Of a stretch of 64,000 bases of DNA, positions 45,901 to 55,878 are shown in pieces. The translations under genes and the position numbers were made by a program. The stretch's first letter is position 1, and every line of letters begins with the position of its first letter. The notes beneath the pieces are model-generated. The model worked only from the letters and a program-made list of their open reading frames with translations. It was not told the origin of the DNA and searched no databases. This DNA is from Spinacia oleracea (Eukaryota; Streptophyta; Magnoliopsida; Caryophyllales; Amaranthaceae): assembly GCF_020520425.1 (NCBI RefSeq), contig NC_079488.1:30929247-30993246 (forward strand), in the 5' to 3' direction.

Positions 45901-48747
45901 CGTGAAATCCACGCACATTCGCCAGGAGCCATTCGCTTTTTTGACCATCACCACGTTGGCCAGCCATTTCGGATACATGCATGGCTCGATGAATCCGGCC
46001 TCCTGCAACTTTTTCACCTCCTCGGCGATGGCTTTGTTTTTCTCCGAGGAGTAGTTCCTCTTTTTTTGCTTGACTGGCCGAGCCTCAGCGTTGACGTCCA
46101 GCTTATGACAAATCAGCTTCGGATTTATCCCTGGCATATCTGCTGCTGACCATGCAAAGATGTCTTTATGATCCCTGAGTAATCGGATCAAATCGATTCG
46201 GAGCCCCGAGCTTAGGCCCTTGCCTATTCGGACGCTCCTGTCTGAATCATCTTCGAGGAAGATATCCTCCATTTCTTGATCTGGTTCGGGGGATAGGGTT
46301 TCGGGGCGAGCATCAACTTCCGCGGGAGACAAGCTGCTCGTGCTTGCTCTTCTCCTTTTTGCCTCGCTTTCCTCTCCCGTAGCTCCTTTTTCCTCCTCGG
46401 GGCCGTCCCCTAGTTTGGGCTTTCGGACAGCAGTGTGGCAGGTTCTTCTCGCCACTTCTTGATCACCTCTGATTCGTTCGGCGAATCCTGCATCCGAGAC
46501 GTATATCATCAGCTGGTGGTATGTGGAGGGGACTGCTTGCATCTTGTGAATCATGGTTCTCCCCATGATTACGTTGTATACGGAGTCGCAGTCCATCACC
46601 AAGAATTCGTCCCGAAGGGTTTTTGCTGCCTGGCCTTCGCCCACTGTGACTGGTAGGGTGATCTTTCCTCGGGGGATAGCTGCGGATCCGTTGAATCCGA
46701 TCAGGGGATAACTGACTTTCGTCAGTGCTTCCTCTGGCTCTTCGAGGATCAGCTGCTCGAAGCAGTTTCTGAAGATGATATTGACGGCACTTCCTCCGTC
46801 GACTAACACTCGATGTACGTTATGGTTGTTGAGGTCCATGGAAATGACCAGAGGATCGTCATGTTTGTACTGGACTCCGAAGCAATCATCAGCAGTGAAG
46901 GTCATGTTCGGGGGGTGTGGTTGGTTGTCTCCGACCGCGCTGAAGTTGACCCGATGGGAGAGGGCTCTTAGGTGTTTCTTGCTGGCCTGGCCAGACTTCT
47001 GCCCCCCGAACACCACCAGGATGTCGTTTTTCTTATGTCCTGTTGCTTCGTAGACCCTCTTCTGGGGTTGCTCATGCTGTTTGCCACTGGCGGCCTTTTC
47101 TTTTTCCTCCCTTCGGTCTAACAAGTACTGTTTCAGGTAGCCTCGGCGAACGAGGTCCTCAATGTTGTCTTTCAGCGAGTTGCACTCTTCGGTATGGTGA
47201 CCGAAGTCATCATGGAACTCGCACCACTTGTTCTTGTTTCTCCGAGCTGGGTTGGACTTGAGCTTCCCCGGTAGTTTCCACTTTTCATCATTTCTGTTGA
47301 GGCTAAATATCTCTTTTCGGGGCAGAGCTAGTGGAGTGTAGTTGGTGTATTTGGGTTGAAGTTCACCCCTTCTCCCGTCTTTCTTCGGGCTCATCTCTCT
47401 AGCTCCTACTTTCTCTTTCCCTTTCCTTGAGCCGCCCTCGGGCTTGCTCTGGTTATTCTTTGTGTCTCTCGGATCTGACGATCCCTTCAATCTTGCAGCG
47501 GCCTTGTTGAACTCTTCGGTTCTGATGAACGCATCGGCCATTTGGAGCACGTCAGCTATTTTGGAGGGGTTCTTCATTGAGAGTTCGTCACGGAACTTCC
47601 CTTCCTGGAGCGCGTGCTTCAAGGCGAAGATGGCCACGTCTGGCTGCAAGTTTGGTATGTTTGTTGATTCCTTCATGAATCTGGCCATGAATTCTCTCAG
47701 ACTTTCGTCTCTTTCTTGTTGGATTGAGGTCAGTTCTGCTGTGGTTCGCTCGGGGCGATTGTTGCTCACGAACTGTGTGCAGAATCTCTTTTTCAGCTTT
47801 TTCCAGCTCTTGATCGATCCCTTCGGCAGCGATCTAAACCACTCTCCCGCCACTCCGGTTAGCGTGGTTGGGAAGTATTTACACCAACATGCTTCGGAGT
47901 AGGGACTCAAGAACATTTGCTGTTCGTATGAGATGACATGATCCCTCGGATCTGTGATTCCGCTGTAGGTTAGGTGCGCTGGCAGTCTTACTTTCGGTAT
48001 TTCTTCCATGATCAGCTCGTCCGAGAAAGGGGATGACGTAGGAGTCATGATTCTTTTCCCGAGTCTAGCCCTGATGCCTTCGTTTGCCGAGGTTCTGTGA
48101 TTAGAACGCTCGGGCGTACGATGGGGGCTAGGGGTTCGATCATGCCTCCTGTCTCTTCTTCTTTCTCGGCTACTGACCTCGGGTCGTTCGCCAGACCTGC
48201 TCGACTCACCTACCCCGAGTCTCGTATGGATCGAAGGTCTTAACCTTGAGTGGACCGAGGGTCTCAACCTGCTGAGCACCGAGCTTCGGATCCGAGTGTT
48301 ACGAGTAGTTGATTCGCTTTGGAGAGCTGTTGGAGTAGGCGATGGTCTCGCAAACCAATCTGGTTGCTGTTGTGCCCTTTTTTGGGTGTCCCACGTGCTT
48401 TCCATCCACCTCGATGTCAAGTGTGTGCCTGTCAAGGGAAGGAGTTCTCGTTCGGGTCTGGACACTTCCGCACTGGGTGGCTCGTTCAGCCTTCGCCTGG
48501 TCCTCCTCTCTTCTCTGCGGTCATTTGCCAGTCCTTGCTGCTTCTCATTGAAGAGGAAGTTTTGCATGATGGTCATGGCCGCAGTGAGCTCTTCCCTAGT
48601 TGGAATCGGAGGTCCTGCATTCGTGGCGGTCGTAGCTCTGCTTGGCTGTGACCTCGCCATCGATTGAGGGTGCCCCTCTTGGTCAGATTCTGAATCTGAC
48701 CGCACCATCATATCGTCGTTATTGTTGTTAACAGCATCATTCACCAT
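42994..48747 (-). CDS. Tat-lineage gag-pol polyprotein of element E
   Basis: One uninterrupted frame of about 1,917 codons starting at the first ATG after the LTR (48745-48747). Upstream the frame stays open into the LTR but has no ATG. Domains by residue from this start: Arg-rich N-terminus; retrotransposon gag about 250-420 (AHLTYSGITDPRDHV, GEWFRSLPKGSIKSW); Cys/His knuckle near 508 (CEFHDDFGHHTEEC); aspartic protease at DGGSA about 650; reverse transcriptase about 885-1060 with VYVDDSIV (YVDD 1044-1047); a first RNase H region about 1200-1310; a second RNase H with FTDGSS near 1345; integrase zinc domain HX…H…CEKC about 1564-1604; integrase core with D1634, D1694 and E1730, a classic 35-residue D-E spacing. 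It makes capsid, copies the RNA and integrates the DNA. No break was seen. Confidence 0.95.
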   Translation of the reverse strand: MVNDAVNNNNDDMMVRSDSESDQEGHPQSMARSQPSRATTATNAGPPIPTREELTAAMTIMQNFLFNEKQQGLANDRREERRTRRRLNEPPSAEVSRPERELLPLTGTHLTSRWMESTWDTQKRAQQQPDWFARPSPTPTALQSESTTRNTRIRSSVLSRLRPSVHSRLRPSIHTRLGVGESSRSGERPEVSSRERRRDRRHDRTPSPHRTPERSNHRTSANEGIRARLGKRIMTPTSSPFSDELIMEEIPKVRLPAHLTYSGITDPRDHVISYEQQMFLSPYSEACWCKYFPTTLTGVAGEWFRSLPKGSIKSWKKLKKRFCTQFVSNNRPERTTAELTSIQQERDESLREFMARFMKESTNIPNLQPDVAIFALKHALQEGKFRDELSMKNPSKIADVLQMADAFIRTEEFNKAAARLKGSSDPRDTKNNQSKPEGGSRKGKEKVGAREMSPKKDGRRGELQPKYTNYTPLALPRKEIFSLNRNDEKWKLPGKLKSNPARRNKNKWCEFHDDFGHHTEECNSLKDNIEDLVRRGYLKQYLLDRREEKEKAASGKQHEQPQKRVYEATGHKKNDILVVFGGQKSGQASKKHLRALSHRVNFSAVGDNQPHPPNMTFTADDCFGVQYKHDDPLVISMDLNNHNVHRVLVDGGSAVNIIFRNCFEQLILEEPEEALTKVSYPLIGFNGSAAIPRGKITLPVTVGEGQAAKTLRDEFLVMDCDSVYNVIMGRTMIHKMQAVPSTYHQLMIYVSDAGFAERIRGDQEVARRTCHTAVRKPKLGDGPEEEKGATGEESEAKRRRASTSSLSPAEVDARPETLSPEPDQEMEDIFLEDDSDRSVRIGKGLSSGLRIDLIRLLRDHKDIFAWSAADMPGINPKLICHKLDVNAEARPVKQKKRNYSSEKNKAIAEEVKKLQEAGFIEPCMYPKWLANVVMVKKANGSWRMCVDFTDLNRACPKDCYPLPRIDQLVDSTSGHALLSFMDAFSGYHQVFMHPDDRAKTAFITSAGVFNYKMMPFGLKNAGATYQRLVDHVFADQKGRNVEVYVDDSIVKSIKEEDHVKDLAETFGNLRKHSMKLNPKKCVFGVKSGKFLGFMVSERGIDANPDKVQAALDLPEPKTKRDVQRLTGRLAALTRFISKASDKGAPFFKALKPKNLPGGETEPVKKKGVPRKVDPELIWEQEQKEAFQQLRAHLAQLPTLARPKEGETLYLYVAVSPGTVSAVLLREEEKKQQPIYFTSRTLTGAETRYPLIEKVAYAVVVAARKLRPYFDSHQITVLTDQPLEKVLDKIERSGRLAAWAFELSEFGIKYQPRTAIKAQALADFLAECSYQEMLDDTKSTWEVFTDGSSTINGSGAGVVLIPPTGKSIEYALKFGFKATNNEAEYEATIAGIELCLSLEAEHVRLKTDSQLVANQIRGEYEAKWPSMTAYLAKIKSLTSKLRSFEVILIPRGQNTQADALSKLASSTLIDLNRSVHVEVHQERSIDLLPTTVCSLRTEPSWMDAVVAYKERGELPEDKLLARKLKRFNRWFIISAEGELMRKSFSAPLLKCVGPTDADYILREIHLGICGNHIGGRTLAHKALRAGYWWPTMVSEAKQMARKCEKCQKFAPAIHQPAQTLQSTLYPLPFAQWGLDIIGPFPSATNQKKWLIVGVDYFSKWIEAEAVSSITEPQVRKFIWQNIITRFGIPRLMVFDHGKQFDNTPLQKWCKQFGIHLAYSAVCHPQSNGQAEAANKLILNALKKRVEDDKNKWLEELPGTLWSLRTTEKEATGQTPFHLVYGSEAVIPVEIGTESLRIQAYNRYDGLQGESNNQLLSEALDLLDEARNDARTLNAAYLQRVNKHYNRRVNARPLKVGDLVLRNAASVQKGRIHGKLSATWEGPYIIHSEKRPGTYMLKQLDGTILKNHWNTDVLKKYFV

Positions 48748-48795
48748 TTTCGCGGAAAGAGGTGATTGATGTCTTTCAAAGGCTTTGAAGTGTTC

Positions 48796-48814
48796 TTCCC
48801 CACAGACGGCGCCA
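48796..48814 (-). promoter_or_regulatory. Primer-binding site of element E
   Basis: Minus strand TGGCGCCGTCTGTGGGGAA, 3 bp from the LTR edge at 48818. This form is common in Tat elements; I do not name the tRNA with confidence. Confidence 0.75.
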
Positions 48815-48817
48815 AAT

Positions 48818-49243
48818 TGTTCCGGTGTTGTAAAGATGGAAACAATGGGCTTCGAATGAAGGCCCTTTCGTATGTGTTGAAGATCTTGCTTGTTTGAATG
48901 AGTGGAGTCCGAATTCACCTGCACAAAAGCAAAGTCACTAGCCTCGGGGGTGTTTCCGAGGAAAGCCCCTCCGATGCCTAAGTAAGAATGATGCTCGGAT
49001 TCTAGAGAGAAGTTCTCTAGAAGAGTAGTCTTAAGGCGGTAAATTCGACGTACCTTGAGGTGTGAGCCTTGGCGGCCTATTTATAGTGTTTGCATAATAA
49101 ATGCCCATAGGTCATTTATTGCTATTGGGCCTTGGGTCTTGATGGATGGCTGACTAGCCATTGGTGGGTTTGATGCTGTTTGTTTAGAGCCATTGGGCTT
49201 TGGACTTAGTGGCCCAATTGAGAATCAATTGGGAGCCCAAACA
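48818..49243 (-). repeat. 5' LTR of element E
   Basis: 426 bp, one difference from the 3' LTR by eye. A minus-strand TATAAATA at 49078-49085 should place transcription start near 49050, leaving about 300 bp of leader with no ATG before the gag start. Confidence 0.95.
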
Positions 49244-49248
49244 CAGGT

Positions 49249-51678
49249 AGTATTTTACCTTAGTGCAGATAACTTAATATCACTTAAATACTTTTTTTTT
49301 CCTTAAATTGACCGTATACAATCTAAACCTATTCCCAGCCAAAAACTATATAATGACTTGTAAATTAACAACTCTAAAAATTTTAACATTCAATTCACCC
49401 TACTCTACCAATCAGTGGACAACAATAATGAAGTACGCAATGATGATTACTTTACGGTACGTAATATTTGCGAGTTGGATTGTTTTTCTTGCCCAATGTT
49501 TTTAACGAAGTATTATATAGAACGAATGAAACAAAAATTATAAAAGCTATAACTCCAACGATTTTTTCGGGCAGCTTAAAAAGACCTCCGGACATATAAT
49601 CCGATGGCTTAAACCAACCTCCGGAAATAGTATCCGGTAGTCTATTCCTACCGGTGCAAAAAGTAACGGACAGTCTATTCCTACCGTCGGTAGTTGTAAC
49701 CGGTAAACTTTTCCACCCTCCGGAAGAGCTAGCCGACACAATGCCTTTCCGCCATAAATGGTTGGACATTTATTGGATATTTTGCAATTGCTTTTGTTTT
49801 TATTTTATTTTAATTTTTGTATTTCCCCATCTTGTTATTGTTATTAACTTTAACTAATGAAGTAAATTAATGAGAACTTGAGAATTAGTAGGAGGCGACG
49901 ATGCATCTATGAATTGAGGTAATGATAATTTTTTTTTTTTGAGATTATTTTTGTCAATCTTTTGTTTTTAAACATATTTACATTTGGGTTTTTTTTACTC
50001 AATTTAGTACATGCGTTGTACAATGAGCTATGATTTCACCCCCTTCAATTTCTCATCAAATTCCAATTGCTCTCTCTCTGAAATTTTATTTTTTGATTGA
50101 TTAAACTTGGCCAGATCCAATCTTGACCCATGTTAACCCGACCTGAATTTTAGTTGCCCCAATAATAAGTCGTTTCAAACTTGGCCCTAAGTTACCTGTT
50201 ACAAAATGAGATTAAACTCGACTTGAAATACATGAACCCGAAATTGAACTCGACCCGAACCCCGACATGTGCCTGAATGAAAAGTAATCCGACTGAAAAC
50301 CAACTAGATCGAACCCGAATGATAAAGTGACCCGACATGATCATGACCTGAGACCAGAAATGACCTAGACTAGACTCGAGTGACCATTTTAAAAGGATAA
50401 AGTTTTCGAATCATGTATGACCAAGATGGTGCGACATATGTTAACTCTACCTAATCATCATGAGCCGACCTGCTGGTCTGAACCGAAAACAATGCGTTTT
50501 GGGCAAAAATTTTAGGACTATTTTTTTTAGCCGACCCGATTTTGGAATTATTCGAGTGTAATTTGAGTAAAGAAAAATTAAAATTTTAGTTATAAATTTG
50601 CAACTTTTGACACAAAATAAGGAGTTTAACCAGTAGCTCGGTCTGGCCCGACCCGCATTTTAATTAGGTCTACTGTTAATAGAAAAAAGAAAAGAAAAAG
50701 ATAGTGTTTTATTGGGCTTGTAGGCGACGGAGGTGAAAATAATTTACTTTTATTTACTTAGGATCTGTTCGGTATCATTTATGATTTTTAGTTTTCAATT
50801 TCTTAAAAACGGGAAACTAAATTTCAAAACCAATAAAAAAAAAGCGGCAACTCTTTTGTGCTGCATGACCTGCATCAAGCTTGATAATAGTAATACTACG
50901 TACAAATTTAAAAAATTCAAATACTTCTATAAATTTTTATTTTGGAGAATATTATTATCCTCCAATATCCCACGTGTAGTAATTGAACTCTTATTTTCCG
51001 AAAATAAAATAAAAAGTGAAGTCTTCTTTCAAAATTTCCATCTGTCCATCTTCCTTCTCCAAATCTCCATGGCTACATTCACTTCAACACTCCGTCATCC
51101 TCTCTTTAAGAATTCATCCCAATTTTCACTTCTCTTTTACCTCATTTTCGTATTAGAGGAGAAAAGAGTCTGGCTTGAGTACTGAGTAAGGTGAGCCGGT
51201 GGAAATATTCGAATGAAAACTCCAAGCGTTGTCGGTCGTGCCATTAATACCGGTGGTGCCAGCAGTGCGGATTATCGACGGTCATAGAAATTATTTTAAG
51301 GAGAGAGAATGATTGATACCTAGTTAAAGGTTGATAGGAGAGAGAATTTTAACCCGCCGACGGCTTGGTGGCCAACCGAGAACGAAACTTTTGAGGGTGC
51401 TACCATTGGTCACGTACGACAAATAGACCTGGTTATCGGGCGGGGCGGGTCAGGGTCGGTGCGGGTCAAAAGAGGGTCGGGTATTGAAAGGGTTGTCGAC
51501 AAACAGTCGGACATGGTGAGCTCTTAGCTTCCACAAACACCATGGCCATGGTACTTGGAGCTGGGATTAGCGAGACATATGTATGGGTCGATATTTACGG
51601 GGCTCAAAAAAGGTAATTTTAATGTAATAAAGGTTTGTTTTTTATAATTCATAGTCAATTATATTTATATTTTATTCA
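49249..51678. other. Gene-poor spacer with composition repeats
   Basis: No gene. The segment 49555-49745 holds imperfect ccggNNgtctattcctacc-type repeats. The segments 50100-50660 and 51425-51500 are rich in gacccga / gggtcggg words of the kind seen at the ends of plant hAT elements (tagacctgg… at 51425), but no bounded element could be defined. Confidence 0.5.
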
Positions 51679-51921
51679 ATGTTTTTTTGTGAAAATATTT
51701 TATTCAAAGTGAAAATCCAAAATCCTTCATCTCCAAAAGAATTTTTTGGATCTCCAAAAACTCTTAATCTCTACCTAAACCCTTCCATCTCCAAAAATCC
51801 TTCATCTCGAAAAGAATTTTTCGTATCTCCAAAAACTCTTCTAACCATGGAGTACGACTACGTCCTAGAATGTAAATCTGTTTTACCGATATTTCACAAT
51901 ATTTCACAAGGCATGCGATGA
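51679..51921 (+). other. Short repeat-coded open frame
   Basis: An 80-codon frame containing an internal duplication (NPSSPKEFFGSPKTL and NPSSRKEFFVSPKTL). It abuts the next open frame. It looks like a duplicated non-coding segment and not a known protein. Confidence 0.3.
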
Positions 51922-52352
51922 GGAGGATCGCCAGAAAAAAAAAAATTGATGTAATGAAAGGTTCCCAATTCTACGGCCTTATGAAATCCCCGACTTTTAA
52001 GAACTGCAGAGCAATAATTAAAAAGTTGTTTGAATGTTATGATGCAAACAAAAAAAAATATTCTATTAGAAGGGGAGATAGAAGAATTTTCCCGAGGGAG
52101 ATCGCTTGGTTACTTGGCTTAAAAGATACAGGTAAAACTTGGTTCAGAGATACAAAAGATGAAGTTGAAAACACACCAGAATCCTATACCGACCTTTGTG
52201 TCAAGGTAGCAAAGAAAGATAAAAAGCCTCTTCTCAAGTCAATCGTTGTTGCAATTCTTCAACACATTAATATCAGCGATGAGACAAGTAAACTCATTTT
52301 TAAGAAACTGATTTATTTCTATTACTTGAGTTTGGTCAAGTTTATGGAATGA
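51918..52352 (+). CDS. Uncharacterised plant transposon-associated protein fragment
   Basis: A 144-codon frame from an ATG (51918-51920). Basic N-terminus, then FYGLMKSPTFKNCRAIIKKL and an IFPREIAWLLGLKDTGKTW segment. This spacing (a Cys-containing helix, then a basic strand, then a hydrophobic LGL-G block) resembles the N-terminal domain that plant Ulp1-carrying transposon proteins share with plant mobile domain proteins; I cannot prove the match. Its C-terminus runs into a 43-bp duplication (tttggtcaagtttatggaat at 52335 and 52373) that belongs to the adjoining Ty3 remnant, so the true end is lost. Probably a fragment. Confidence 0.45.
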   Translation: MRRIARKKKIDVMKGSQFYGLMKSPTFKNCRAIIKKLFECYDANKKKYSIRRGDRRIFPREIAWLLGLKDTGKTWFRDTKDEVENTPESYTDLCVKVAKKDKKPLLKSIVVAILQHINISDETSKLIFKKLIYFYYLSLVKFME

Positions 52353-52885
52353 GATTGTCGGTGGAGGGAGGATTTGGTCAAGTTTATGGAATGGGATTGT
52401 CATGCTAAGATGTCGGGTAGCCTATCTTGTTTTCTCCGGCGCCTTCGTGGTGTCTCGAGACGCTATTCTCAAGGGTGGAAAGGATCTAGAGATTTGACGT
52501 GGTATGCTCGGTTGAAGGGGAATTGATTAGTGCTTTCCCTTAGTTCGCTTTGCTTGACGCTTGAATCTTTCACTCGATTTAGGACATTAGTTAGCGTGTA
52601 CTCATTTATTTGGTTAGTAATATTTGTGTTCTTTTATACTCGTTCCATAATAAAGGCCCTATCTTGGATTTTGTAGTTTAGTTTCACTTTCTTTTCTTTT
52701 CTTTTCTCTTTCTTTTCTTTTTCTTTTCTTTCTTTCTTTTCTCGGTTTACTTCTCTTTAGGTCTTGCCTTGATTAGATTTGCTATAATTTGTTTTTGTAG
52801 ATTTTTGGAATTTGAGTAGTTGCTCATTCTTCCCTAATTAAGTTTAGTTTGCTAGAGACTAGCAAACGCTTAGCTTGGGGGAGTT
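52353..52885 (+). pseudogene. 3' internal remnant of a large-LTR Ty3 element
   Basis: Short readable start (MEWDCHAKMSG…, about 45 codons) followed by a non-coding 3' region with a (cttttt)n pyrimidine tract (about 52685-52745). It ends in the purine run agcttgggggagtt directly before the LTR at 52886. No gag, RT or integrase remains, so the element is severely truncated on the left. Confidence 0.7.
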
Positions 52886-54546
52886 TGATGAGCGACATTT
52901 ATGTCGCTCCTAGGATAGGATTTCATGTTAGTTTGTAATGGTTTTTTATAGTTTTTATAGCTTTTTGTGTGATTTTTATAAGTTTCTCTCCATCTTGTGC
53001 TTTTTAGGTGATTATATTGAAAAGTGATGGAAAACAAGTAGAATTGAGCCAAAACAGGGCTTGTGCGATCGAGTGGTGATTTGTGCGCCCGAACAGAGGA
53101 GGGTTGATGGCATCAAGGAATCTGCAGTTTTGTGCGACCGAACGTTCCTTCTTGTTCGGTCGCACAGAATGGATTTTTGGAGGCAGAATGCCCCAAAATT
53201 GGTAAACGACCGCACAGGTCATTGTATTCGACCGCACAAAAGTTGTGCGCCCACACAGGTATTTCGGTTCGACCGAATCAAACTGCAAAGGAGACATGAG
53301 CCAAGAAAACACCATTCGACCGAACAGGATTTCTCGTTCGGTCGCACATGACGAAGGAATTGTTCTTCGCTGCGTTTGCTCGCACATGGCTTAATGTTTG
53401 CTCGAATGGATTTCTTACGTTAAGTCGTACAGAGGGTATGTGCGACCGAATGGCTGCGCGGGCTGCATATTTTCGAATTTTGGCTTCTATTTGGGGAAAC
53501 TTATAAATAGTTTTTTATTTTATTTTATTTGTGTAGAATTTTAGTTTAACATTTTTTTTAGAATCTCAAAGTAGTTTTTCAACATTTCTAGAGAGAGAAA
53601 CTCTCCTCCATTGAAGCATCAAGTTGTAATTTTCCTAAACTCTTCTTCTAATTTTGTGCAATTCAATTCAATTTCTTAATTCTTGCTTTTGTTGTGATTG
53701 TTGATTGCTCTTTAATTCCTTTAATTCTTGAATTCTTCTTGTTTTCACTTTAGTTACTTTGATTCTTAATTCTCTAGTTGATTGTTCAATTGATTGTTCT
53801 AGTCTTTGATTCTCTCTTTCTAATCTTTCAATTTCATGCTTGCTAGTCTAGAATTAATGGATTTCTTGATTTCTAGAATGATTAGTGAGTAGAATTAGGT
53901 TAGGGAAAGGGGAGAATCTAGGAGCTGAATTAGGGGAAATAGATGATTGGATTGATGAATGATTGATGTAATTAAATTGATTTAGTGCTAGGATTTTCCA
54001 TGACCAATTGAGTAGTAGTTGCAAATGCTAATTGATTGGATTTGAGTGGAATGTATGATTTAGTTTTGGCGAGACATTGTGAGCCTAATTCGTGCAAGTG
54101 AATGATTGTTCCTATTATATGCAAGCTTATCTAGCTTAGGATTAGGCGAAAGCTCTTCTATAGGCTAGGTTGCTTCGCGTGCTCCATCCGAGAGGTGGCG
54201 AGCACGTCATTTGGTTTCATTCCCCTATGTGCTATGTCATTGCGTCATTCATGATTATTTAGATAAGTAATTCATTTCCCCCGATTTCCCTAGCCTATCC
54301 CCAACTCCCTAACGTTTCCCTTTCTTGATTCAAATTCGCATAATTGTTAGGTTTAGTTTCTTAGCGATAATTCAAACCAAACTTCTTGTTCGAACTAGCT
54401 TGACATCTATAAACTCGATAACCACCATTTCTTTGGGACGATCCCTATACTTGCCACTATAGTTCATATAGTTGGTTAGTCTAGCGGTTTTATAAATTTT
54501 GTTTGGTGAGGTGTTGATCTCTCAACGACGGAAAAACACCCTATCA
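52886..54546 (+). mobile_element. 3' LTR of large-LTR Ty3 (Athila/Tat-type) element
   Basis: A 1,661-bp LTR from tgatgagcgacatttatg to …aaaaacaccctatca, immediately after a polypurine tract and with no primer site after it, which makes it the 3' LTR. It contains a dense set of gtgcgaccgaac / gttcggtcgcac words in both orientations (53060-53460) and the phrase gacgatccctatacttgccac near its end, a feature of Athila/Ogre-type LTRs. Open frames inside it are not genes. Confidence 0.8.
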
Positions 54547-55176
54547 CCTCCATTATTTCTCGGATTTTCCTCTATTTTCTCAATTTTTCCTGCGATTTAC
54601 CGTCGAGGTATGTTTTATTTTCCGATTTTGATTGTTGATTGTTTTATTAGGGTTTTAATTGATTATTTTTGCCATTTTACATGTTCGATTGCTACTCGAA
54701 CTTTTATCTTTCTTCTCCAAAATTTGTTGATTCAATCTTACTCTGGTTTGCTCGAATTTGTGCATTTTATTGTATGTTGAAGAGAAAGGACTGGAATTCT
54801 GTCTCACTTTGTCTCCTCAATAGGCTAGGTAATTTCTTACCTTGCAATGTTTTAAGTTGCTTCAGTTTTAGGTTTGCAATTGGTATATAATCTTCAATTT
54901 GTAGAATGACTTTGGTTGATGTTTGGATTATCCCTTTGGTATGAATTATTTTTCTAGATGAAACTTATATGGAAATAGTTCAATTGTATCATATATGTTG
55001 GTCGAAGGACTGAGGCCTGACAAGGTAGCCTTTGTGGTTGTTATATTAGTTTAAAAGGTATAAACTGATTATAATTTCAAATTTAGTTCGAGTTTGTTAC
55101 TCATATTACCTCATCCAATTCACTGAAAGTATGCTCCATATAGAAGCAGATGGGTTGCAGAGAGTAAATTTATTAG
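54547..55176. other. Spacer upstream of terpene-synthase scrap
   Basis: T-rich on the plus strand, intron- or UTR-like, with no gene I can support. Confidence 0.4.
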
Positions 55177-55320
55177 CTAACCGTTTCTAGGAAGATGCTT
55201 ATGTACTGTTACTTCTCCACTGCAGCAAGCCTTTCCTCTCCAGAACTAGCTGATGCACACATTTCATGGGCAACGAACAATGTGCTGACTACTGTGGTTG
55301 ATGGCTTCTTTGATGTTGAT
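55177..55320 (+). pseudogene. Terpene synthase (ent-kaurene synthase-like) exon fragment
   Basis: About 48 codons reading [20 protein letters not shown] then [18 protein letters not shown]. This matches the region around the metal-binding DDXXD motif of plant class I diterpene synthases, closest to ent-kaurene synthase, which converts ent-copalyl diphosphate to ent-kaurene in plastids on the gibberellin pathway. The second Asp of DDFFD is Gly here (DGFFD), and no other exons are visible, so it is a dead fragment. The upstream side meets an in-frame stop at about 55174; the downstream side diverges after FFDV. Probably a relic of a tandem duplicate or a captured piece. Confidence 0.75.
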
Positions 55321-55878
55321 CTATTACCGAGTATTGTGTCCCCGGTTCTGTTCTGCTTGCATTGACGGTGCTGATCTATTACAGTCAGTTCTAGTAATGA
55401 AGCTTTAGAGTTGTCAGAGGCTTCTGTAGTTAGGTGTTGTGAGGAGTTCGTTGTCTGTAGGGTTGTTGTAGCGGCTTCTGTTCTGGTTTCAGTAGGTTTT
55501 TAGTTGATGATGTTGCATGGCTGCTTATTTTTATTTTCTTTTAGTGTCGTGGTCTTCTATGTCTGCGTGTGGTTAGCTCGGATGTTCTGTTGCCTGCTTT
55601 TGGGCCTTCTAGCGCGAGGTTCTGCAGTCATTGTTGAGTTGTGTTTTTGCTCTTGTTTAAGCTAGTTTTTTTTGTTGTTGTTTATGGCTAGGTTAGTGTA
55701 CTGAGATTTGGTCAACATGACCAATGTTGACCCATGCTTTATGATGCCTTGCCGTTCTCTTTGCTTAGCTGATATGTTGTTCTGCTGGGTTTGTGCTGAC
55801 TGTTTTGTTATGGGCTATAAATTGAATAAAATGCAAAGTATATGATAGTGTTCTAACTATTCCTATTAAGATACCACT
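55321..55878. other. Spacer, possibly LINE-derived, no gene
   Basis: GT-rich on the plus strand, ending gggctataaattgaataaaatgc. The composition resembles a LINE 3' region, but no coding part or target duplication was found. Confidence 0.35.

Larger units (their letters stand above)
37670..49243 (-). mobile_element. Tat-lineage Ty3 retrotransposon E, full length
   Basis: An 11,574-bp element bounded by 426-bp LTRs (37670-38095 and 48818-49243) and the perfect 5-bp duplication caggt (37665-37669 and 49244-49248). The LTRs differ at one position by eye (c/t near 37992/49140). Minus-strand order: 5' LTR, primer site, gag-pol in one frame, 46-bp tandem repeats, opposite-strand gene, polypurine tract, 3' LTR. 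Two RNase H-like regions and the opposite-strand extra gene fit the Tat lineage. By structure it is young and its gag-pol is potentially functional. Confidence 0.96.

Noticed and set aside
54499..54890. Possible host gene 5' end after the Ty3 LTR (frames at 54499 and 54669)
   Set aside because: The first frame starts inside the LTR and both are T-rich hydrophobic readings with no recognisable domain.
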